DNA of 48,958 nucleotides from Ferrovibrio sp. GTDB lineage: Bacteria > Pseudomonadota > Alphaproteobacteria > Ferrovibrionales > Ferrovibrionaceae. Shown here piece by piece: positions 34,308-43,500 of the stretch. Position 1 is the stretch's first letter. Each line of letters starts with the position of its first letter. The stretch lies in NCBI RefSeq assembly GCF_019636075.1, contig NZ_JAHBYG010000032.1, positions 1 to 48,958 on the forward strand, written 5' to 3'. The notes under the pieces were generated by a model. The model was not told the DNA's origin and ran no database searches. It saw nothing but the letters and a program-made list of their open reading frames with translations. Made by a program: the position numbers and the translations under genes.

Positions 34308-34934
34308 ATGATCGATCTTTACACTTGGGCCACCCCGAATGGCCGCAAGGTTTCCGTGATGCTGGAGGAAACCGGTCTGCCGTATCAGGCCTTTCCGATC
34401 AATATCTCCAAGGATGAGCAATTCGCGCCCGATTTCCTGGCGGTGAATCCCAATAACAAGATTCCCGCCATCGTGGATCATGCGCCGCCGGCCGGCTATG
34501 GCGACAAGCCCTATGCGGTGTTCGAGAGCGGCGCGATCCTGATCTATCTGGCCGAGAAGAGCGGCCAGTTCCTGCCCAAGGATGCCCAGGGCCGCATGCG
34601 CGCGCTGCAATGGCTGATGTGGCAGATGGGCGGCTTCGGCCCGATGCTGGGGCAAACCCATCATTTCCTGCGCTTCGCCAAGGAGCAGGTGCCCTATGCC
34701 ATCGACCGCTTCACCACCGAGACGGCGCGGCTCTATGGCGTGCTGAACGGCCACCTGGCGAAGAACGAATATCTTGCCGGCAACGACTATTCGATTGCCG
34801 ACATGGCGGCTTATCCCTGGGCCACGCGCTATGAATGGCAGGGTGTCGATCTGGCCAAATTCCCGGCCGTGCAGCGCTGGATGGATGCCATCGGTGCACG
34901 CCCCGCCGTGAAGCGCGGCTTCGAGGTGCCCTGA
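34308..34934 (+). CDS. Second glutathione S-transferase, YfcG/Nu-type
   Basis: 208 aa, clearly homologous to the GST at 33155: MIDLYTWATPNGRKVSVMLE, NNKIPAIVDH, FESGAILIYLAEK and LMWQMGGFGPMLGQTHHF. It lacks the C-terminal extension of its neighbour. The duplication brackets the GNAT gene. Likely acts on glutathione-linked disulfides or conjugates. Confidence 0.92.
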   Translation: MIDLYTWATPNGRKVSVMLEETGLPYQAFPINISKDEQFAPDFLAVNPNNKIPAIVDHAPPAGYGDKPYAVFESGAILIYLAEKSGQFLPKDAQGRMRALQWLMWQMGGFGPMLGQTHHFLRFAKEQVPYAIDRFTTETARLYGVLNGHLAKNEYLAGNDYSIADMAAYPWATRYEWQGVDLAKFPAVQRWMDAIGARPAVKRGFEVP

Positions 34935-34939
34935 TCCGC

Positions 34940-35620
34940 ATGTCCACCACAAAGCCCCGGCGGCTCAGCGTCTGGTTCGATTATGCCTCGCCCTATGCCT
35001 ATCTCGCGGTATCGCGGGTGGGCGCGTTGGCCAGGGAGCGCGTACCGGACTGCGAGATCGACTGGAGGCCCTTCCTGCTCGGGCCGATTTTCCAGCGCCG
35101 CTCCAACAGCACCGGGCCGTTCATGGAAATGTCGCCGGCTGAGCGGCATTACCGCTGGCGCGACCTGAAGCGCCATGCCGCGTTGTATGGCATTCCCTGG
35201 CAATTGCCCAAACGCTACCCGCCGGCCGGGCTGAATGCCGCACGGCTTACCCTGGTGGCGCAGGAGCGCGGCTGGGGTGAACAGTTGATCCATGCGCTGT
35301 ATAGCGCGGCTTTCGTGGAGGATCGCGATATCGGCGACGATCTGGTGCTGGCCGGCATCGTTTCCGAACTCGGCCATGATGCCGCCGATCTGCTCACCGC
35401 GATGAAATCCTCCGCCATCAAGGCGCGGCTGACCCGCCAGGTGGAAAATGCCATCGAGGGCGGCTTGTTCGGTGCGCCGAGTTTCGTGGTGGGCAGCAGC
35501 GAGAATGGCACTGGCGGCGAGGTGTTCTGGGGTAACGACCGCCTGGAACAGGCGCTGGCCTGGGCCGCTTCGCCCTGGCTGGAATATGAAAAGCCGCAGG
35601 AAGCCGGGCAGGGGGCGTAA
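34940..35620 (+). CDS. 2-hydroxychromene-2-carboxylate isomerase-like (kappa GST/DsbA fold)
   Basis: 226 aa of the DsbA-like kappa-GST family. It opens with VWFDYASPYAYLAVSRVGAL, where Ser replaces the redox Cys, then DWRPFLLGPIF, YRWRDLKRHAALYGIPW and the C-terminal GLFGAPSFVVGS (cis-Pro) and FWGNDRLEQAL. Such enzymes use glutathione to isomerise aromatic intermediates, but close relatives occur widely outside aromatic pathways. ATG 34940 is chosen from the family start. Follows the GST by 5 bases. Confidence 0.9.
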   Translation: MSTTKPRRLSVWFDYASPYAYLAVSRVGALARERVPDCEIDWRPFLLGPIFQRRSNSTGPFMEMSPAERHYRWRDLKRHAALYGIPWQLPKRYPPAGLNAARLTLVAQERGWGEQLIHALYSAAFVEDRDIGDDLVLAGIVSELGHDAADLLTAMKSSAIKARLTRQVENAIEGGLFGAPSFVVGSSENGTGGEVFWGNDRLEQALAWAASPWLEYEKPQEAGQGA

Positions 35621-35625
35621 GCGGC

Positions 35626-36156
35626 ATGAGTGCCGATATTCTTGAGAATGCCTCGGTGCGACGCGTGCGCCAGGCTCTGCTGGCCCTGGGTGCGGGCGAG
35701 CGGGTTATCGCGCTGGGCGATTCCGCCCGCACAGCCGCCGAGGCCGCCTCTGCCCTGGGCTGTCCGGTGGGCGCCATCGTCAAATCCCTGGTGTTTGATG
35801 GGAGCGGCATCGGAGCGGACGGCGATGGCAGCCGCGGCATGGGGGCGGTGATGGCCCTGGTGGCTGGCGACCGCATGTGCGACACGGCTGCGCTTGGCCG
35901 GGCGCTGGGCTTGTCTGGGCCCCCCAAGCGGGCCTCGGCCGAATTGGTGCGCGAGGCCACCGGATTCGCCATCGGGGGTGTCTCGCCGCTTGGCCATCCG
36001 GGCAGATTGCCCTTGGCGATAGATGGCAGCCTGACCCGCTTTCCCCAGCTTTTTGCGGCCGCCGGCCATCCCAAGACAGTGTTTCCCCTGCAATTCCAGG
36101 AACTTTGCGCCTGGACCGGGGGTATCCGGGCGGATGATCTCGCCCCGGAACGTTGA
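35626..36156 (+). CDS. YbaK/EbsC-type aminoacyl-tRNA deacylase
   Basis: 176 aa of the YbaK/ProX fold, which hydrolyses mischarged tRNA. Motifs: GCPVGAIVKSLVFDG with the catalytic Lys, VALVAGDRMCD-like MALVAGDRMCDTAAL, FAIGGVSPLGHPGRLPLAIDGSL near the C-terminus. Substrate class (Cys-tRNA-Pro, Ala-tRNA-Pro or other) cannot be fixed. It is the last gene before tRNA-Ser and the island. Confidence 0.9.
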   Translation: MSADILENASVRRVRQALLALGAGERVIALGDSARTAAEAASALGCPVGAIVKSLVFDGSGIGADGDGSRGMGAVMALVAGDRMCDTAALGRALGLSGPPKRASAELVREATGFAIGGVSPLGHPGRLPLAIDGSLTRFPQLFAAAGHPKTVFPLQFQELCAWTGGIRADDLAPER

Positions 36157-36223
36157 CAGCCCAGCCCCCGGCCCTTAGAAGAGGCCCCGCATACGCCGTG
36201 TAATGTAAAACCCACTCGCGTGC

Positions 36224-36316
36224 GGAGGGGTGGCCGAGTGGCTGAAGGCGGCGGTTTGCTAAACCGTTGTACAGGGTAAACCTGTACCGTGGGTTCGAAT
36301 CCCATCCCCTCCGCCA
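36224..36316 (+). tRNA. tRNA-Ser(GCT)
   Basis: Class II tRNA with acceptor stem GGAGGGG / CCCCTCC, anticodon stem-loop CGGTTTGCTAAACCG (anticodon GCT), a long variable arm (TGTACAGGGTAAACCTGTACC), T-arm GTGGGTTCGAATCCCAT and encoded CCA. The genomic island begins directly downstream. Confidence 0.97.
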
Positions 36317-36330
36317 CCTAGTCAGCCCTT

Positions 36331-36346
36331 GGAGAACTGGTTCTCC
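36331..36346. repeat. Inverted repeat 15 bases after tRNA-Ser
   Basis: GGAGAAC-TG-GTTCTCC, perfect 7-bp arms. It could end the tRNA transcript or be a recombinase-binding half-site pair at the island edge. Confidence 0.4.
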
Positions 36347-36512
36347 GCGGGGCGCCAAATGATCAAACATTCCGCGCGCTTTGCGCAGATATGGCCCGGG
36401 AGATCGACGCTTCGGGGCGGCATCTCGGACGTCATTGGCTGGCTGAACGGCCGGTTTTCTCCGGACCCCACCCACGAAGTCTCGTTTTGAATTTCCGCCG
36501 CTGAACGAGCGT

Positions 36513-36531
36513 GGCCGTGCACTACACGGCC
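36513..36531 (-). terminator. Hairpin downstream of the recombinase gene
   Basis: Stem GGCCGTG / CACGGCC with a 5-base loop, 30 bases beyond the recombinase stop. No clear U-tract follows on the minus strand. Confidence 0.35.
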
Positions 36532-36560
36532 CGAATCATTCTCCAGCTTTTGGGTGAGGA

Positions 36561-38231
36561 TCAGGCGACCGTGAAACCGAACATTCGCCGCTGATCGGTC
36601 CAATTCGGCGGAATGGTCCTCATCATGTCCTTGAGCATCAAGGTCTGCGGTTGGCGGCCTTCAAGGATGGCTTCGGTGATGTCCGGTGCCAGGTAAGCCA
36701 TCCTGATGATGGCCGACACATAGCCTCGGGTGAGGCCTTCGGCCGTGGCAATCTCATTCAGCGATCTGACCTTGCCGGCGTGCAACTGCTTGGCCCATGC
36801 ATGTGCCCGGGCCATCGCCTTGATGAGTGCCAGGTCGCGGCGTGGCTTATCATTCCCCAATTGTCCATCATTTATGATCATCTTGGTCTCGCTGCCGATT
36901 CGGCGGAAGCTGGCTTTGAAGGTCATGGAGTAAATCTGCTCCTTCGACCCCCGGGGCCGACCGGCATCGCTCAGACCGCAGGCGGCAGCTAGACCGGTCT
37001 TGTCGATCTGGAGAGTCAATTCCTCCTGGCCGACGATGACTTTGTGGACGACGCGCTTAAGCACATCTGCGGACGCTTGAGGTGATTCGACTAGTGCCTC
37101 GCGAGTCTTGAGCGTGTGGCCTTCGGTCAATCCGTCGGTATTCAGAATTTCCGCCAATCGCTGTGGTGAATTCAGCATGCACACAAGGCGATCGATGACG
37201 AGTTGCTCTAGGTCGCCTGCAGCCACACGGATCGCGCGCAGATCTTGTCCGTGGCTCTTTGCCGGTCCGGAGACATAATAGCGGTACCGAAGGCCATTCT
37301 TGTTAGTATGGCTGGGGGATAGGCGGCGGCCATAGTGGTCAAAGACGAGTCCTGCCAGCAGACTGGGATCCTGGGTGCGGCTCTTAGTGACGTGATTCTG
37401 ACGGTTGGCCGATATCAAGGCTTGGACTTTGTCGAAGACATCCTGGTCGACAATGGCGGTTTGCTCGCCTGGATATGATTTTCCCTTATGGACGGCCTCA
37501 CCGATATAGGCGCGGTTCTTAAGGATGTAGTAGAGCATGCCCCGGGTGTAGGGCGTGTCACCCATCTGCCGGCTGGTCTTGCTGATGCGTACCTTCGTCT
37601 TTATGCCGTCTTGGTCGAGTTCAGCCTTGAGCAGCGAGGCATTGCCGAGTTTCAGATAGCGATCGAAAATCCACCGCACGAATGTGGCGTCAGTCTGATT
37701 GATCACCAGCTTCCGATTATCCAAGTCATAGCCCAGCGGAATGTTGCCACCCATGAAGATGCCTTTGCGGCGGGAGGCGGCGACTTTGTCCCGGATGCGC
37801 TCACCTGTTACTTCACGCTCGAATTGCGCGAAGGAGAGCAGGACGTTCAGCGTCAGGCGTCCCATGGAGCTGGTCGTATTGAACTGCTGCGTGACCGATA
37901 CAAAGGACACGCCCTTCTTATCGAAAATCTCCACGATTCTGGCGAAGTCGGAGAGCGAGCGTGTCAGTCGGTCTACCTTGTAGACCACCACGACATCGAC
38001 CAGGCCCTTCTCAATATCGTCGAGGAGACGTTGCAGGGCGGGGCGGTTCATCGTACCGCCTGACAACCCACCATCGTCGTAGCTGTCTGGGATCGGCATC
38101 CAGCCTTCATGCCGCTGGCTTTGTATGAAGGAAGCGCAGGCCTCACGCTGGGCGTCGAGCGAGTTGAAGTCCTGCTCCAGCCCTTCTTCGGAAGATTTGC
38201 GAGTGTAGATCGCGCAACGCAGGTTAGGCAT
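36561..38231 (-). CDS. Large serine recombinase
   Basis: 556-aa site-specific recombinase. The N-terminal catalytic domain has CAIYTRKSSEEGLEQDF with the nucleophilic Ser, SLDAQREAC, YDDGGLSGGTMNRPALQRLL and VYKVDRLTRSLSDF with catalytic arginines. The Recombinase domain (about 165-270) has GNIPLGYDLDNRKLVIN, and a ribbon region follows (LVFDHYGRRLSP, HTNKNGLRYRYYVSG). This ribbon lacks the usual zinc Cys residues. The C-terminal part has LTRGYVSAIIRMAYLAPDI. Such proteins integrate and excise prophages and islands. It is paired with DUF2924, overlapping by 8 bases, a frequent couple in alphaproteobacteria. Confidence 0.93.
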   Translation of the reverse strand: MPNLRCAIYTRKSSEEGLEQDFNSLDAQREACASFIQSQRHEGWMPIPDSYDDGGLSGGTMNRPALQRLLDDIEKGLVDVVVVYKVDRLTRSLSDFARIVEIFDKKGVSFVSVTQQFNTTSSMGRLTLNVLLSFAQFEREVTGERIRDKVAASRRKGIFMGGNIPLGYDLDNRKLVINQTDATFVRWIFDRYLKLGNASLLKAELDQDGIKTKVRISKTSRQMGDTPYTRGMLYYILKNRAYIGEAVHKGKSYPGEQTAIVDQDVFDKVQALISANRQNHVTKSRTQDPSLLAGLVFDHYGRRLSPSHTNKNGLRYRYYVSGPAKSHGQDLRAIRVAAGDLEQLVIDRLVCMLNSPQRLAEILNTDGLTEGHTLKTREALVESPQASADVLKRVVHKVIVGQEELTLQIDKTGLAAACGLSDAGRPRGSKEQIYSMTFKASFRRIGSETKMIINDGQLGNDKPRRDLALIKAMARAHAWAKQLHAGKVRSLNEIATAEGLTRGYVSAIIRMAYLAPDITEAILEGRQPQTLMLKDMMRTIPPNWTDQRRMFGFTVA

Positions 38232-38703
38232 CTACGGTCGCTCGCGGGCGAGAAACCTTCTTCAATCCGAAGAAGACCGGGCCGGACCAGCGGGTGCCGG
38301 TGATCTCCCGGGCTATCTCAGAGAGGCTGTCAAACTGCTTGTTTTTATATGCGAAGCGCTTCTCAAGCACCGTGACCTCATGGCGCTCGCCTTGCCATTC
38401 CCGTACCAGCCGCGTGCCCGGCTTGATGCGGATGGGGGCGTTGCCATCTATCTTACCGGACCGCTTCAGATCGCTGGCAAACGTGTCGATCTGTCGCTGA
38501 AGTTCCCGCGGCAAGCCTCCGAATTCTGAAGCCTGGAGTTCCCAGGCTAAACTTATAACCAGAAGCTCTCGGCTGACCTGCTTGGGGAGCTGAACGGGCC
38601 ATTTTCGACGCCAGCGCTGCTTCAACCGCGCCGTCGGGAACTCCTCCAGCTTCTTAATTTCAGCCGATATGCGGCCTTTCTGACCCTGAGCCGAGCCCAA
38701 CAT
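38224..38703 (-). CDS. DUF2924 protein, recombinase partner
   Basis: 159 aa of DUF2924, typically found directly upstream of large serine recombinases. Conserved pieces are LKQRWRRKWPVQLPKQVSRE, LVISLAWELQASEFGGLP, IRIKPGTRLVREWQGERHEV and FDSLSEIAREITGTRWSGPV. The last part resembles RAMA/SWI-like domains. ATG 38703 has AAAGGAG 8 bases upstream and is preferred to 38727. It may guide or restrain the recombinase. Confidence 0.88.
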   Translation of the reverse strand: MLGSAQGQKGRISAEIKKLEEFPTARLKQRWRRKWPVQLPKQVSRELLVISLAWELQASEFGGLPRELQRQIDTFASDLKRSGKIDGNAPIRIKPGTRLVREWQGERHEVTVLEKRFAYKNKQFDSLSEIAREITGTRWSGPVFFGLKKVSRPRATVDA

Positions 38704-38773
38704 GTATAGCGCTCCTTTGAGACGCATACACGCTTACCGTGGCCGACATAGCCAGCGAAATGTGCTCCAAAGT

Positions 38774-38980
38774 GTCCGAATTCGCGTATGGGCTCTGCTT
38801 TCTGCCTGCAGCAGGTGATGGGGTATCGATGTCGAGAACACCGGCCCACGGCTGAAGCAATATGAGCAATTCGTCTTCTGCTGCTGCCACCTCCCCTAGC
38901 CAAGCGGGTATGGCGTCGTCAGGTAAGATTGCAGGCATACGATCATAAATATTAGTGTAGGCTCCTGCCGCAGCGGACAA
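38774..38980 (-). pseudogene. Remnant of an SRAP (YedK/HMCES-type) gene
   Basis: The minus strand encodes YTNIYDRMPAILPDDAIPAW then LGE, which matches the conserved dRMPviL...WL segment near the C-terminal end of SOS-response-associated peptidases. The catalytic Cys2 end is missing and a stop codon stands just upstream in this frame, so only about 65 codons remain. SRAP genes often neighbour recombinases in such islands. The 300 bases from 38981 to 39216 hold no clear gene. Confidence 0.45.
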
Positions 38981-39216
38981 TCAACCCATCCGCCTCTCGG
39001 GGATCGCCGAACTGGATGAGCGGGCGATTGACTACGTCTTCACGGATGTAGTCCTGCCCAGGGGTAGGACGTCGCGCAACAGGCGCGGGATCGCCGTCCC
39101 AACATCAAAGCCTTTTCACCTTAGCCTCCCGACTGACGGGCAAATCCCCCTTGTTCGCAAACTGTTCTAATCTAGCTTGAGCATAGCAACCTGACGACGT
39201 AAAAAATACTGCGGAG

Positions 39217-39248
39217 CGCTTCCGGTTTTTTCAATCTGGCTTCGCTCC
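39217..39248 (+). promoter_or_regulatory. 32-bp promoter-like element, copy 1 (sigma operon)
   Basis: Reads CGCTTCCGGTTTTTTC then AATCTGG then CTTCGCTCC, 39 bases before the sigma-factor ATG. A second copy with 27 of 32 identical bases and no gap precedes the ubiquitin-like operon at 43945. The two conserved boxes, CGCTTCCGG and CTTCGCTCC, lie at -35/-10-like spacing. This fits a target of the ECF-like sigma encoded just downstream. Confidence 0.65.
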
Positions 39249-39287
39249 ACCTCCGAACCGCGTCGCCAAGGCTGTTGGGGAAGGACT

Positions 39288-39941
39288 ATGGACAAACTGG
39301 AAGAGGGACCTGATCCCGACGATATTGCCGCCTGGCGGCAGGTCATCAAGAACCAGTCGCTTGGAATGATTCAGGGCCGGCAATTAGTTGCTGCGGCCCA
39401 GCAAATCGGTGCGTTTGGCGATCCACGCGTCATCAATCCCCTCATGAATGAAATTGCCGAACGCATGATGCGCATCTTGCGCAAGCACATCGGCAAGAAC
39501 CATCGCAACGAGGGGTGGGACATGATCGAAGAGGTCCATCAACAACTGATCGAGGCTGTCCTTAAGCCGACCTCAGCAGACGGCATTGGGATGCGGACAG
39601 CGTTTGTTGCCCGAATCAAACTCCGCGCCGCCGACGCTATCCGCCGTGAGCAACTGCATTCGGAACGGTACGTCTATTCCGAGGACGAAGAGCAGCGCCC
39701 GGACGGACATAAGGCCCTGGCGACGGATGACGAGGAGCGTGCTCAGGTCGAGAGCGTGCTGAAGCGGATCTCCGATCCGCGGAAGGTTCTCGCCTTCCGT
39801 CTTCATATGGATGGCGTGCCGCGCAACTCCACCAAGGTCGAGTCTATCGCTTCGGCGCTTGGCGTGAGCGCAAAGACCGCTGAGACCTGGGTCAAGGAGA
39901 CACAGGAAGAGATCAGAACCATTCTTGGAGCTAAGTCATGA
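39288..39941 (+). CDS. ECF-like sigma factor
   Basis: 217-aa sigma-70-family-like protein. A helical region about residues 55-125 (NEIAERMMRILRKHIGK, then GWDMIEEVHQQLIEAV and RIKLRAADAIRRE) corresponds to region 2. Region 4 lies at about 160-215 (LKRISDPRKVLAFRLHM, IASALGVSAKTAETWVKETQ), a helix-turn-helix. Region 3 is absent, as in ECF sigmas, but the sequence is divergent and the N-terminal 50 residues are extra. It overlaps the next gene by 4 bases. I infer that it recognises the 32-bp element upstream of itself and of the ubiquitin-like operon. Confidence 0.75.
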   Translation: MDKLEEGPDPDDIAAWRQVIKNQSLGMIQGRQLVAAAQQIGAFGDPRVINPLMNEIAERMMRILRKHIGKNHRNEGWDMIEEVHQQLIEAVLKPTSADGIGMRTAFVARIKLRAADAIRREQLHSERYVYSEDEEQRPDGHKALATDDEERAQVESVLKRISDPRKVLAFRLHMDGVPRNSTKVESIASALGVSAKTAETWVKETQEEIRTILGAKS

Positions 39942-40570
39942 CGGACCAAACCAAAGCCACGAGGCGGGACGAGGTCTTGTTCGCATTCCACCAGGAATGC
40001 GCCACCCCGACGCTTAATCAGATCATCGACTGGACACAGCGTTACCCTGAGTTCGCTGACGACATCCGCGCGCATGCCGGGATCATGCGTGATTGGGCTG
40101 CTGACGAAGAAGCAGAGGAGGAAGAAGCAGAGGAGGAAGTGGTCGACGAACTGATGATGAACCGTGCCCGCAGCCGTGCACTCAACGCCATCTACAATGC
40201 TCAAGCAGCTGAACAGGGCAAAATTCAAGCTGCGCCGGAGGCGACGTTCGACCAACTGCTGTCCAGTGCGGGATTGGATACACGGCAGATCGGCCGCGCC
40301 ATCGATGTCGGCCGCGATGTCCTGTCGGACCTTTTTCGTGGGCGGATGTCACCTCCTATCGGGCCGCGATTGGTTAGGGCGTTGCTTGGCCAACTTAAGG
40401 CGACCCGTGCGCAGTTCGACCATGCGCTTGCCTACGCGCAGTCCCATCCCTCCATGGGCCACGCGAAGGCGTCGCAGCAGCCCACGATTATACAGTGCAG
40501 TTATGAGGAGAGCATCCGGCGAAGCAGCATGTCACCGGAGCGCAAGTCCTACTGGCTTGAGGAGGACTAA
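39938..40570 (+). CDS. Acidic HTH-like protein, possible anti-sigma or regulator
   Basis: 210 aa, not recognised. A short N-terminal helical part (VLFAFHQECATPTLNQIIDW, RYPEFADDIRAHA) resembles openings of DNA-binding or anti-sigma proteins. A very acidic stretch follows (ADEEAEEEEAEEEVVDEL, residues 55-72), then a helix-turn-helix-like domain (FDQLLSSAGLDTRQIGRAID, VLSDLFRGRMSPPIGPRLV) at about 103-150. Translation is coupled to the sigma gene (ATGA overlap), and the peptidase-helicase starts 3 bases after its stop. By analogy with ImmA/ImmR and IrrE/DdrO pairs it could be the peptidase substrate that restrains the sigma factor. Confidence 0.6.
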   Translation: MTDQTKATRRDEVLFAFHQECATPTLNQIIDWTQRYPEFADDIRAHAGIMRDWAADEEAEEEEAEEEVVDELMMNRARSRALNAIYNAQAAEQGKIQAAPEATFDQLLSSAGLDTRQIGRAIDVGRDVLSDLFRGRMSPPIGPRLVRALLGQLKATRAQFDHALAYAQSHPSMGHAKASQQPTIIQCSYEESIRRSSMSPERKSYWLEED

Positions 40571-40572
40571 CC

Positions 40573-43500
40573 ATGGACGCCTGGCGCGACATTCGGTTGA
40601 AGGCACGCGCTCGCCATTCAAAAGCGTTGAGTGTCGCCCAGGGTGATCGTCGCGGTCGCGCTCTCGTCGATGCCGCCCTGAAAGATGCCGATCTGGAGCT
40701 GCGTTATTGCCAGCCCGGTGAAGTGTTCGGGATTGGCGTGCACGGGTCTTTCGAACGTGCGGACGGGCTCGTGTACGTCGTCAGTGGCCAGGACCCGAAG
40801 GACGAGGTGGTCGTGATCGCTCACGAGATCGGTCACTCGGAGCTCCATCACGATCCGAGCAACGAGGTACGAAACCTTCAGGCGCAGCTTGGCGGGGATC
40901 CCATCGACAGCGGCGCGGGTGTGGTGGAGGGCTATTCGCCGCGCGAACGCAAGGAGTTGCAGGCGGATATCTTCGCCGGCGAATTCCTGTGCCCCGCCGA
41001 CTGGCTGCGCTCCGAAATTGTGAATAGGGGGCGTCGCCCTTCGGAAGTCGCCGAGGAGTTGAGCCTTCCCTACGGTCTCGTCCTCAACCAGGCCATTCGC
41101 GCCCTGTTGCTGCCGCCCCTTCGCGAACCGGACGAGCGCGGCCCGGCCGTTCTGATCGAGCTTGATGAAAGCCAGAGGCAGGCGGCGACCTGGGATGGTG
41201 GTCCTCTCCTCGTCGATGCGGGACCGGGGACGGGTAAAACCCGCACGCTCGTGCACCGGGTCGGGCATGTGCTCGGCCAGGGCGCTCTTTCGGGTTCGAT
41301 CCTGGCACTCACCTTTTCGAACAAGGCTGCCGAAGAGATGCGTGAGCGGCTTTCCGACTCCCATCGGGACGCGGCGATCGAGATGTGGGTCGGGACATTC
41401 CATGGCTTCGGTCTGGAGATGGTCACCAAATGGCCTGGCCGTCTCGGACGCACCGCCGACGTCAAAATTCTCGATCAGACTGCCCAGCTCGCGCTTCTCG
41501 AAGAGAACCTCTCGCGCCTTCCGCTGCGCTACTATCAGAACCTGTTCGAGCCAGCCTACGAGCTGGTCTACGTCCTCCAAGCAATCTCGCGCTGTAAGGA
41601 TGAGCTGATCTCGCCGGAGGACTATCTGACCGAGGCGAGGGCCGCGCTTGCCAATGCAACGCATGACGAAGTCGAGGCTGCCGAGAAAGCGGTCGAGGTG
41701 GGGGAAATCTACAAAATCTATCAGGATGCACTGCGTGAGGCTGACGCGGTTGATTTCGGCGATCTCGTCATGCTGCCCGCGCAGTTGATGGCGGAACACG
41801 AAGACATCCGCGTGGAGTTCCAGCAGCGCTTTCAGCACATCCTAGTCGACGAATATCAGGATGTGAACTTTGCGAGCGCACGGCTACTGCAGTTGCTGGC
41901 CGGCGGCTGCCAGGACGTGTGGGTGGTCGGCGATCAGCGTCAGTCAATCTACAGATTCCGTGGAGCGTCGCCGGCCAACGTCGAGCGATTCCAGACGGAT
42001 TTCAACGGTTCGAAGGTATCGCTTACCAGCAACTACCGCTCAGGCGGGCCGGTGGTGCGCGCGTTCTCAGAGTTCTCGCGCCACATGGCGGCCGACTCCG
42101 GCGCAGCGGCGAACTGGGGTGCGTTCCGCGGTGAGCTTGGCGAGGTGTCGCTCACCGTGGCAGGCACGGTCACGGAAGAGGCTGCTGCCATCCGCGATCA
42201 GATCGAAGCCCTTCGTGCGAGCGGCATTGCCTACCGAGATCAGGCGATCCTCGCGCGCAGCCACCTCACGCTTTCGCGCATCACCGATGTGCTGGAGCAG
42301 CTCGGCGTTCCTCTCCTTTATCTTGGGGACCTGTTCGAAAGGGACGATGTCCGAGATCTACTCTCCCTCGTCGCTATCGACGCGGAGTTTGGCGGCATTG
42401 GGTTGGTCCGTGTCGCACAACTACCAGAGTATGCGGCGTCCAAGGGCGATGCTCTTGTGGTCATTCGCTGGTCTCAGGACCAAGGCCACACCGTCTATGA
42501 AGCCCTTGCTCGACTGGACGAGATTGAGGGCCTGAGCGAGACCGGCCGTGCGGGTCTGCGCAAGCTGGCGGAGCATCTTGCCGGCATGGGTCCAACCACC
42601 TCGCCATGGGCGCTGCTCACGACCTGGCTGTTCGAACGCAGTAACTATCTTCGGCCCTTGCTGGAGGCTCCGGACGCCCAGGCGCAGCAGAAGCTGATCG
42701 CGATCTATCAGCTCCTCAAGGTGTGCAGCGAGCAACATGATGTCGAAGAACACGCCGATCTGCGCGACCCGGGCCGCAAGGCTTTGCTCGAGCGTATCCG
42801 CCGCATTGAAGCGCTAAGCCAGGACAGCCGGTATCGAGCTGTTGTCTCCGAAGCTGCGGATTTCGACGCGGTGCGGGTGATGACGATCCATGGCAGCAAG
42901 GGATTGGAGTTCCGCGGGGTGCATCTTCCGGCGCTTGCGACACGCTACATGCCGACCAATCGTCAATGGGTGCGATGCCCTCCGCCGGCGACACTCGGCA
43001 AGCTTACTATGCAGAAAGAGGATCACGACGCAGAAGAGGAATGCCTGTTCTTCGTAGGCCTCTCGCGTGCACGAGATCATCTTTGCCTGACCCGGGCCGA
43101 GCGCTACACCCAAGTCAATGCTAGCGCTTCGAAGTTTCTCGACACCGTCTCTCGTCATGTTCAGGTGAGGCGTTTCAATGGTCAGGTGCCTGCGCTCAAG
43201 GCTGCGCAGGCCTGGTCGCCACTTGCGCCGCGCGACGGTTATGACGAACGGGAACTCGATGTCTATCTGAGGTGCCCGGCGCGCTATCGCTATGAGGTAT
43301 TGGATGGTTTGCGCGGGGGACGGGACTCGTCTGCCTATCTGCGGTTCCATCGCTGCGTTCATCGCACGATGGGCTGGCTTGAACAGAAAGCCGAGACAGG
43401 CCAGCCGGCGAGCCCCGACCAGGCATTGCAGGAACTCGCTCGCCAATGGGCGGAGCACGGCCCTGGCGGTCACGGGTTCGAGGGTTACTACCGCGCGGCG

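Noticed and set aside
38981..39175. Plus-strand frame with YVFTDVVLP resembling a receiver-domain piece
   Set aside because: A single short motif with a stop upstream and no flanking receiver sequence; too weak to report as a gene relic.
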